A stretch of 64,000 bases of DNA from Ophiocordyceps camponoti-saundersi (nom. inval.) (Eukaryota > Ascomycota > Sordariomycetes > Hypocreales > Ophiocordycipitaceae): NCBI GenBank assembly GCA_003339415.1, contig PDHQ01000013.1, positions 172,793 through 236,792 on the forward strand, read 5' to 3'. A program made the position numbers and the translations under genes. Shown here piece after piece: positions 55,947 through 64,000 of the stretch. The notes beneath the pieces are model-generated. The model did not search any database and was not told the DNA's origin. It was given only the letters and a program-made list of their open reading frames with translations. How positions within the stretch are numbered: position 1 is the stretch's first letter; every line of letters starts with the position of its first letter.

Positions 55947-57741
55947 GACGGCAGCTTCGCCGTGGGGAGACGGAGGAGGAAGGGGGGAGAGAGAGGGAGA
56001 CGGAGAAGGAAATCGAGGACGGCCCGGCCGGAGGCTTGAGCAATGATGAAGTGATGACGGGTTCAAGCATCACCAACTTGACTGTGCATGACGGAAGTGA
56101 ATTGCTTCAGCAATGGCGAGACGAGTATACCTATGTAAGGTGTAGTAGTCCTGGTTGTTGCCGGAGGTTGATGAGGTCCTCATGGAGGAAGCAAGGAAAC
56201 TTGGAGATACCCGGGACGAGGCCAAACTCGGTGGGGCGGCTTGGCAAGCAAGGGGGAAGGAAAAGTACCGGTAGGTTCCTCTGGATGGACTATTCGTCCA
56301 ACAGATTCGTTACCGAGGGTCGCTACTCGTACACACATACTTGTTGCAGTACCTGGCGATAGCAGCGGCGAGGATTTTCTTCTCGTGGCTGCATCGGGAA
56401 CCGGCATTGTTGCGAAATGAAATGAAATGAGTTGATGGATTCCAAGTTGATGAATGGATCATGATTGACCCCGCGTACGACGAAGCACGAGTCGCTGTTT
56501 GTGCATACATACATACATATGTACACCTATGCATGTTAGTACTAAGTATGTATGTACATACATACATATGAACGGAGTTATGTATTCATATATGCATACG
56601 GAACAGGCCTGAGTCGTGAATTAAGTGAGCAGATGATTTTCGAGCCCTTGATCTCAGACAGTGCTTTGATTCAATGATTTACGGGCGTTTTAAACACCCT
56701 TATCACTATGCTCATAAACAACACGGTCACATGACTGCACATCTGAGGCACTCACTGAGCAGTCAGCATAGGGCTGGCCTGCTCGGACGAACGTGGCACG
56801 AGAATTGTGCCGAGTTGTCGTACCGAGTACTGCGTCCGTCTGGTACTGGGTACTTGTACGGATAGTCCGTGGGACTCGGGAGGGGGGGAGCACAAGGGGG
56901 TTGCTTGAGCGGGCTGACCAATCCCGGCACTAGATAGGCCGCGATCGCAGTCGCCAATACGCTTGTTTTGCAGAGACGTGGCTGGAAAAGAGGAAGAGAA
57001 AAAACTGTGGGTGTACCCACCCGTTCCGTACCGAGTACATGACGTGGGGCCGCCGCCTCCGACCGTGGCGCCAGGTCCCAGGAGAAATAACTTGGCCGTC
57101 GCGTGCGCAGCGCCGCCTCCTCTTCGCGCCCCCCCCCTTCTTTACTTGAGCCGTCTCCTTTTCCACTCTTCTTCCTCTCTTCACTCCTCTCTTCCCCCCT
57201 CTTCCTCTATCGAGAGAGAGATAGAGACGTGCGGGAAATGCGATTGTAGCGTCCGCAATTAATACGCAGCAACTTCACTTCGCTGTCGCTGTCTTCCGTC
57301 GCGTGGCAGCTCTTCCCCTTTTCTTTCCCTGTTTCTCTCTCTCCTTCTCTATTTTTCTGGTGAGTGAGGCTTGAGACTTTGCCGCTTCCGTCCCCCCCCC
57401 ATTCTTCCCCCCCCCCCCCCCCCCCCCCCCCCCGGCCAGTCGGCGTGGCTCGGAGTCGACTACCGCTGCGGCATGTCCTAAACCATTGCCGGCGGCCCGT
57501 CGCCCAATCCCCTACCATTCCTCACCCCATCTCGTGCCTGGCTGCATGCAGTTCGCGCGTCGCCGGTGCTCTTTCGCTTCTCTCACACGCGTTTCTCTCC
57601 TCATCGTCCTCGCGTGGTCTCTGAGACCCGTTGGCCCGACCCGCAGCCCACAATCAGTTTCGCTGATCTTTCCTGCAGCCTCCGCTTGGCTTTCCCGCCG
57701 AGTCATCGGCCGTCGGCTCGTCCCCGTGACGGTTCGGAGAG
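55947..57741. promoter_or_regulatory. Divergent intergenic region AacS/LCB2
   Basis: 1.8 kb shared 5' region of two divergent genes. Contains a TACATACAT/TGTACATACATAC tract at 56,500-56,570, a CCAAT box at 56,928-56,932, CT-rich tracts at 57,130-57,360 and a 27-base C-run at 57,407-57,433, about 310-335 bp before the LCB2 ATG on its coding strand. No gene recognised. Confidence 0.5.
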
Positions 57742-59772
57742 ATGCCGCGCAGATTGGGAAACCCCTTTGCTCCCCTCTCCGCCATGCCGCTGTCCGAAAA
57801 GAAGACCGAGAGACGATCGTCAACTTCCTCAAAGGCCAGCCGTCTCACCAACTTCTTCTCATCGAGTCCAAAGTCCAAAGAGCATATGACCGCCCAGCAG
57901 GCGCTGCTTGCCATGCAGACGACGCAACAGCAGCAGCCACAGCAACAGCAGCTCACTACCTCCTACTCCGGCATCGCCCCGTCCTCGCTGTCCCGCCCGA
58001 CCATATCCTTGTCCACGGCCGTTGCGGGCGACGTCGAGCCCGCCTCCAAGATCCTATTGAAGTCCCTTCCGTCCGAGGACATGGAACGGCGGAGACGAGT
58101 TGACGCTCAGTTCGGTCCTCTCGTTCATCCGAGTCATCTATACATCAGCAAATCTCACGGCAAGCCGCTGAAGCCGCCGGTCGAGGATGAACCGCCCTAC
58201 TATTTTCTTCTCACCACCTACATCAGCTATCTCCTCCTCATCGTTCTCGGTCATATCCGTGACTTCTTCGGCAAGCGCTTCGGCGACAAGAAGCAGTATC
58301 GAGCCCTCAAAGCCCACAACGGCTTCGCCCCCCTCAACGATGACTTCGACAACTTCTACACCCGCCGCATGAAGAGAAGACTGGACGACTGCTTCGCCCG
58401 CACCACTATCGGCGTCCCAGGACGATACATTACCATTATGGACCGCAAGTCTGACGACTACAATCTTAGCTATCAATACACTGGTACCTATACACAGACA
58501 CTCAACATGAGCTCATACAATTACCTCGGCTTCGCTCAGTCCGAAGGGCCTTGTGCCGATGCCGTCGAGGAGTGTGTCAGGCGCTATGGCGTCAGTTTCT
58601 GTAGCCCGCGCGCCGACGCCGGAACCTCGGACCTCGCTCTCGAGGTCGAACGCGAGGTCGCCGCGTTTGTTGGCAAGCCCGACGCCATGGTCTTTTCCAT
58701 GGGCTACGTCACTAATGCCAGCTCTTTCCCCGCCCTCGTGTCCAAGGGCTGCCTCATCATCTCGGACGAGCTGAATCACGCCTCCATCCGAATTGGTGCC
58801 CGCCTCTCCGCCGCCGTCATCCAGTCGTTTAAGCACAATGACATGCGCGACTTGGAGCGCGTCCTGCGCGAGGCTATCTCGCAGGGACAGCCGCGGACCC
58901 ACCGGCCGTGGAAGAAGATTCTTGTCGTTGTCGAGGGACTCTATTCGATGGAGGGCACCATGTGCGACCTCCCCGGCATCCTAGCCCTCAAGCGCAAGTA
59001 CAAGTTTTATCTCTTCGTCGACGAGGCGCACTCGATAGGAGCATTGGGACCCCGTGGCAGAGGCGTCTGTGATTACTTCGGCGTCGACCCTTCCGAGGTC
59101 GACATCCTCATGGGCACACTCACCAAGTCATTTGGCGCCAACGGCGGCTACATCGCCGCCGAGAAGCACACCATCGACAAGCTGAGGAGTACCAACGCCT
59201 CGACGCTTCTGGGCGAGTCACCGGCCCCCAGCGTGCTGATGCAAATCCTGGCCTCGTTGAAGCTCATCACGGGCGAGCTGTGTCCCGGTCAGGGCGAGGA
59301 GCGACTTCAGCGCATCGCCTTCAACTCACGCTACCTCAGGCTTGGTCTCAAGCGTCTCGGATGCATCGTGTACGGCCACGACGACTCGCCCATCATCCCC
59401 ATCGTGCTCTACAACCCGGGCAAGATGCCGGCCTTTAGCCACGAGATGCTGAAGCGCAAGATCTCCGTCGTAGTCGTGGGCTATCCTGCGACGCCCCTCA
59501 TCAGCTCACGGGCCCGGTTCTGCGTCTCGGCGGCGCACAACAAAGATGACATGGACCGGCTACTAGCGGCGTGCGACGAGGTGTCGGATCTCCTGCAGCT
59601 CAAGTTCTCGACGGGCGTCGCCGGTGGGCTCGAGCCCTTACCGCCTCACGTTCCAACTGAGGAAGAAGACGAGTGGAGGAAGTCGACCGGGGCGGCCATC
59701 AAGCCTCCTCGCTGGACTCTCGAGGATGTAATCCGAAGAGGCGTCAGCGATGTCAAGGTTCCTCTACGATAG
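57742..59772 (+). CDS. LCB2: Serine palmitoyltransferase subunit 2 (676 aa, single exon)
   Basis: Catalytic subunit of the PLP enzyme that joins serine and palmitoyl-CoA to 3-ketosphinganine, the first step of sphingolipid synthesis, in the ER membrane with LCB1. A low-complexity N-terminus (Ser-rich, QQQQPQQQQ at 62-70) precedes a membrane helix at about 152-171 (PYYFLLTTYISYLLLIVLGH). The alpha-oxoamine synthase fold follows: NMSSYNYLGFA (255-265), SDELNHASIRIG (341-352), VEGLYSMEGTMCDLPGI (397-413), LFVDEAHSIGALGPRGRG (424-441), and the PLP lysine K462 in MGTLTKSFGANGGYI. GYPATPLISSRARFCVSAAH is near the end. All key residues are present. Start: the first ATG is used; a second in-frame ATG at 57,784 (MPLSEKK) is equally possible. 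Confidence 0.96.
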   Translation: MPRRLGNPFAPLSAMPLSEKKTERRSSTSSKASRLTNFFSSSPKSKEHMTAQQALLAMQTTQQQQPQQQQLTTSYSGIAPSSLSRPTISLSTAVAGDVEPASKILLKSLPSEDMERRRRVDAQFGPLVHPSHLYISKSHGKPLKPPVEDEPPYYFLLTTYISYLLLIVLGHIRDFFGKRFGDKKQYRALKAHNGFAPLNDDFDNFYTRRMKRRLDDCFARTTIGVPGRYITIMDRKSDDYNLSYQYTGTYTQTLNMSSYNYLGFAQSEGPCADAVEECVRRYGVSFCSPRADAGTSDLALEVEREVAAFVGKPDAMVFSMGYVTNASSFPALVSKGCLIISDELNHASIRIGARLSAAVIQSFKHNDMRDLERVLREAISQGQPRTHRPWKKILVVVEGLYSMEGTMCDLPGILALKRKYKFYLFVDEAHSIGALGPRGRGVCDYFGVDPSEVDILMGTLTKSFGANGGYIAAEKHTIDKLRSTNASTLLGESPAPSVLMQILASLKLITGELCPGQGEERLQRIAFNSRYLRLGLKRLGCIVYGHDDSPIIPIVLYNPGKMPAFSHEMLKRKISVVVVGYPATPLISSRARFCVSAAHNKDDMDRLLAACDEVSDLLQLKFSTGVAGGLEPLPPHVPTEEEDEWRKSTGAAIKPPRWTLEDVIRRGVSDVKVPLR

Positions 59773-60371
59773 ATTTGCCCCAGGCCAGTTGGAAAGGTCG
59801 AGGGCTTTTTTCCTTTTCATTCTTTCTTTTCTCTAATGACGAACATAGCACGTTTTCACGGGACAAAAAGTTGGCTGGGACTCTGATAGGGGAACAGTGG
59901 TCGGGGAAAGGAAAGGGGGCGGCGCATCTGCAACGGACCATTGGTCTCGTGACGGTCACGGAGCGTTGAGAACGAACATGTTTCCTCTTCTTGTCCCACT
60001 GTTAAAGTGTTTTGTTCGTGCCGGCCCTGATGCCCGGTTGTACGCAGGAGGTCTACATTGTCTACCTACCTACCTAGGTACCTACCTATTCGACGGCCGT
60101 ATCTTGGCAGGACAAACTAACTTGCAAGACGATTCGACGGTATTGCGTAGTCGAGGGGTAACATGTAATTAAGGGAGCATTGACAGGAGGGTGAAATGCA
60201 AGACGGCAACTAGGACAGGGGTCGAGAGCGAAATCGTGAGCGGGACGGGCGGGCTGAAACACGGGCGCGAGCGCGGGTGGGCGAGGGCGGAGAGTCGTCG
60301 AGACGGGTTTCACGGCGGAGAGGGGGGTAAAAAGAGCACGTGGCGAGAGTTGCTGTGTCTGAGTGTTTGTA

Positions 60372-60402
<31 letters not shown>

Positions 60403-61535
60403 AGGGATACAACTGTACCTAGGTAGGTGTAGGTGAGTATGTATGTCTTGGGTTAGAGAAGAGAGAGAGAGAGAGGAGAGGGGGGGGAAGAGGTGAAGAA
60501 GTAAAATAGAGAGAGGCTTTCTTGTTTGTTGATTGACAAATCCAAGGGGGCTTTTCTTCTTTCTTGACAGGTTCCAGGGGCTTTCTTCTTTTTCATCACC
60601 TGCCTACGGACGTACATACATACATAGTACATACAGCAAAACCGAGGCAGCGAGAGCTTTTCCTTCTTCCTTAGCGAGGCTTTTTACTTCTTCGCCGGGG
60701 GTGGGGGAGGGGGAAGATGAAGCAGCCGGCGGGCAAACTAGGCAGACTGCTGTTTTTTTTTTTTTTTGCCTCATAGACGATGACCAAGGTATTGTGTGTG
60801 GGATGGTGGAGGGCCGAGCCGTTGTTTAATAAGGTAGAACCGTTTCGATGAGATGGATGATGGAGTGAGGAGTGAGAGGTAAGTAGAGAGAGGGAGTTCA
60901 TGATGGGTTGCAGCAACTTACATAGCAAGGCAGACAGAGAGAGCAGAGAGAGAGACAGGTAGGTGGTGGTGGTAGAGAGACAGACGCCTGGTTAGTAATC
61001 CGTGTGATGGCCTGAGAGGAGGTAGCAGAGGTAGCAGAGATGCCACAACGGTACTAGCACAGCCCGAGGTACGGAGGCGCACCGGCCGCGGTGAGGGGCG
61101 ACGCAGGTACCACTCCGGATCGAGGTACGGCCAAGACACCAAGCCGACAAGCCAGAAGCGGCCTAGCAGACGCAACCGCCCTCCTCGGCAGCTCGCCGAG
61201 TCCTCTGTCTCCTTGTATCTCGCTCTCTTGTCTCTCTGTCTCTCTCAGACTGTCACAACAATCATACGCTCTCTCTCTCTCTCACTCCTCCCTCTCTCCT
61301 CCTGTCCCACACTCTCTCTCTGTCTGTCTGTCTTGGATTCTCTCGCGCATTGCTCGCCTCTCTTGAGTCTTCCTGCCTTGACTGGGCTTATCATATACAT
61401 TTTTTCTATTGGAGGGGGTGGGAAAACGTCTCGAGTCATCGGAGTCGTCGCCGCCACCTTGGCTGCCGCCGCCGCAGCCGCAGCCGCCGCCGGCTGGTCC
61501 TCGTCCCGAGATTCTCGCTCGACAAAATTCCCGCC
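59773..61535. other. Intergenic LCB2/STE50
   Basis: No gene recognised. Contains TACCTAGGTA at 60,071 and 60,416, (GT)n at 60,375-60,402, (GA)n at 60,463, a T-run at 60,752, (CT)n blocks at 61,225-61,325 and a GCCGCC-rich stretch at 61,450-61,490 just before the STE50 start. The downstream half is the STE50 5' region. Confidence 0.45.
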
Positions 61536-63111
61536 ATGATGGGCTTCGACGGCGGCACGGCCTACGCCGAATCGGACGCCGACGACGAGTATGAGCGAAG
61601 TATCGGTGACAGGTCTCCCATTGGAGATTCCGAGGCTTCGCCTATCGATTCGGAGCCTTCGACGTCGGCCGAACACACACCCACCACCTACGCACACCGC
61701 CCCGGTTCCGATCGGCTGCCGGAGACGCCAATGACGGATTGGACGGCGGACGAGTGCGCCGACTTTGTCGGATCGATTGGCCTGACACAGTATGCCGATC
61801 GCTTCGTCGGTGCGTCCGCTCTCCTCCCCATTTCCGTTCTTGCTTCCTGTGCCTGCTTGGGGGAGAGAGAGGAGCTGACGAAGGAGAGACGGGAGCAGAG
61901 AACCAGATTGTCGGCGATGCGCTGGTGGCGCTGCTACATGATGACCTCAAGAGTATAGGCATCGCCAGCGTCGGACATCGGCTCACCATCCTGAAAAGCG
62001 TCTACGACGTCAAGAAGGCACAAGACCTGCCCTTTGAAAGCGACCACTACCTACCAATGTGTAAGGGATTCCTTGCCCCTTTCCCATTTCGTCTCACCGT
62101 CCGTGGCTGACGCGTCTCTCTAACTCTCTCTGTTTAGCTGCAGACGCCGAAGCGCAGTACGCCACGGCTACGCTCAAGGACATCAGACACCTGGTCGAGC
62201 AGCTACGGCTGCGTGACGAGCGGATGAACCTGCTGGAACAGGACCTGCGGCGCACGACGGAAGACTTTCGACGCCTTAGAGAGGACATGCTTCCGGCGCT
62301 GCGGCTGGCCAAGGACGCGCAACAGCCTCTGCCCAACGTCGGCGACGGTTCGCAGGCTTACAGCTACGAGGCGATCCTATCGCCGCCAGCACCGACGCCG
62401 GGTCTAATGCGGTCGTATTCACAGAGGAAGATTCTGATCGGGGCGACATCCAAGGGGACGTCGCCGACACAGCCGACGCACGAGAGGACGATTGCCGAGC
62501 AGACGCTGGATCCGGCGGAGAGGGCCGTCATGTCGTCGTCGCATCTGGCCGCGATGAACGGCGGGTCAGGCGCCAACACGTCGTCGTACCCTTCGCCCAA
62601 CATACCGTCGCCGACGTCGCCGCAGAACCACGTGAGCGGGACGACGCTAGCTTCGAGATCATACTCGTCGGCCTCGTCGAGTAACCGGCCCGGGTTGGAC
62701 GAGCACGGGTCGCGCGACAAGTCGGCGCCTCCACGACGGCGCGAGACGCCGGCGCCGGACACGCCCAGCACGAGCAACGCGTCGGTGGAGATATTCAAGT
62801 CGTTCCGCGTCAGCATGGACGACCCGTGCCACAAAGTGCTGCCGGCGGCGCTGAAGAAGTACCAGATCAACGCGCCGTGGGACCAGTACGCGCTGTACAT
62901 TGTCTACGGCGACCAAGAGCGGTGTTTGGGCATGGACGAGAAACCGCTGATACTGTTTAAGCAGCTGGATAAGGAGGGCAAGAAGCCCATGTTTATGCTG
63001 CGGAAGACGAACAACTCCCAGGTCGACGGCGGCGATGCGGGCGGAGCGGGCATGGGGGGAGCGGCGAGGGGGACGGCGACGGGGTACGACCCGCCGGGGG
63101 GGATTATATGA
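61536..63111 (+). CDS. STE50: Ste50-type SAM and Ras-association adaptor (469 aa, 3 exons)
   Basis: Exons 61536-61809, 61899-62060, 62138-63111 (1,410 nt). An acidic N-terminus leads to a SAM domain at about 67-135: MTDWTADECADFVGSIGLTQ, then across intron 1 ENQIVGDALVALLHDDLKSI and GHRLTILKSVYDVKKAQ. A coiled coil (about 150-200, HLVEQLRLRDERMNLLEQDL) and a long Ser/Pro/Thr-rich linker follow. The Ras-association domain lies at about 361-435: FKSFRVSMDDPCHKVLPAAL, YALYIVYGDQERCL, PLILFKQLDKEGKKPMFMLR. In fungi Ste50 couples Cdc42/Ras-GTP to the MAPKKK Ste11 through SAM-SAM binding and serves mating, filamentation, virulence and osmostress signalling. Size and order fit the family. The tail is Gly-rich. 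The two ATGs at the start are adjacent. Confidence 0.94.
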
Positions 63112-64000
63112 GAGAAGCTCTCTGATGCTTGGTCCGAATGAGGGATTGCTTGCCGGATGTCGGTATGGCCTGGATGTGTGTTGTATGTGTGCTGTATGTG
63201 TGTATGTATGTAGGTATGTATGTACAGTACGTACGTCTGCATGCATGCATGCATATACCTACCTACCTACCTGGTAGATAGGCATATATGTAGGTATATA
63301 GGTAGGTATGTATGCCTCGTTGCTACGAAGAGGGGAGGGCAAGGGGAAGAGGAGCATCTTATAGTGAGATGGAGACATAAAAGGGAAAGGGTCGCGTCAC
63401 AGCAAGGGAAGGGCACAGAGTTGTGGCTTGTGGCCGGCGAAAGGAAAAGGCTGAATATGAATGGCTAGAAGTCTGTCTCTCTTGTCTCTCTCTCTCTTGT
63501 GGAGGAGAGGGAGGAAGCGGGGATGTATGTGTATGTACATATGTATGTATGTATGTATGTATGTGAGGTGAGAGGGAGAGGGAGAGGGAGAAAGAGGAGA
63601 AAGAGAACAAGCAAGAAGAAGGAGATGACGATGACGATGACGATGACGAATGGCGATGATGATGATATTGATGATGACGATGGAGGAGGAGGAGAAGGAA
63701 GAAGAAGAAGAAGAAGAAGAAGAAGAAGAAGAAGAAGAAGAAGAAGAAGGATAATTAGACAAAGTTCCTCAGCCCCATCCAGATCCTTTGCTCCTCTTTC
63801 TCTCTCTCTCTCTCTCTTGCTTTGTCTCTTCCCCCTCCTCCTCCTCCTCCTCTCTCTCTCTCTCTCTTATGCTTGGCTTCCTTAGAAACTGAGTTGAAGA
63901 TGCACACACAAAGGAAGGGAGGGGGAAAGTGGGGAGAAGGTTTTCGTGACGGTTACTTTACCCGTGATGGATCATGGAAAAAGGGAAACCATCTGATTTT
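63112..64000. repeat. Microsatellite-rich 3' flank of STE50
   Basis: TGTATGTATG tracts at 63,185-63,225 and 63,528-63,562, GCATGCATGCAT at 63,238, TACC/TAGG runs at 63,255-63,310, (GATGAC)n at 63,626-63,680, a (GAA)n run of about 45 bp at 63,697-63,748 and two (CT)n blocks at 63,798 and 63,850. No gene seen. Confidence 0.7.

Noticed and set aside
63499..63885. 128-codon frame with Met-Thr and Asp/Arg repeats
   Set aside because: Translation of GATGAC and GAA microsatellites.

Overview
The window looks like a filamentous ascomycete chromosome, probably a sordariomycete; Hypocreales is plausible but not shown. Three things support this. The genes are intron-rich with short introns (57-112 bp), typical donors and CTNAC-like branch points. 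The proteins are classic fungal orthologs. The genome is split into GC-balanced gene islands and long AT-rich blocks scarred by repeat-induced point mutation (RIP): CpA/TpG is almost absent, TpA is in excess, and CAA/CAG codons have become TAA/TAG.

Layout. 1-15.26 kb is a RIP-degraded repeat complex. It has a fossil Mutator-like (MULE) transposase at about 3.7-5.3 kb, many minisatellites, a ~160-bp motif present once inverted at the left edge and five times direct at 9.4-11.7 kb, and a 3.5-kb GTGCC minisatellite with a ~430-bp higher-order period. 15.26-16.76 kb is a small unique island. 16.763-27.832 kb is a complete RIP-killed Ty3/gypsy element on the minus strand (206-bp LTRs, CTTGC target duplication), with a 1,775-bp non-autonomous LTR element nested in it (210-bp LTRs, ATTAT duplication). 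28.3-37.6 kb is a gene island with four minus-strand genes: TAF14-like YEATS/ET protein, RanBP1, a 617-aa single-pass membrane protein of unknown function, and a phosducin-like protein. 37.6-40.65 kb is low-complexity intergenic sequence with an assembly gap. 40.655-46.845 kb is a complete RIP-killed Ty1/copia element (298-bp LTRs, ATATT duplication, half-tRNA-iMet primer site). 48.1-63.1 kb is a second gene island with G-protein beta (-), acetoacetyl-CoA synthetase (-), serine palmitoyltransferase LCB2 (+) and a Ste50-type SAM/RA adaptor (+).

How the genes relate. G-beta, its likely folding chaperone (phosducin-like protein) and the Ste50-type MAPK adaptor all belong to G-protein/MAPK signalling and lie within 27 kb. 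RanBP1 serves nuclear transport and TAF14 serves transcription/chromatin. AacS and LCB2 are divergent lipid-related enzymes sharing a 1.8-kb intergenic region. No complete non-LTR-element gene was found in the AT-rich blocks, only fossils. Exon boundaries were derived by hand from splice consensus, reading frame and family knowledge; no database search was run.
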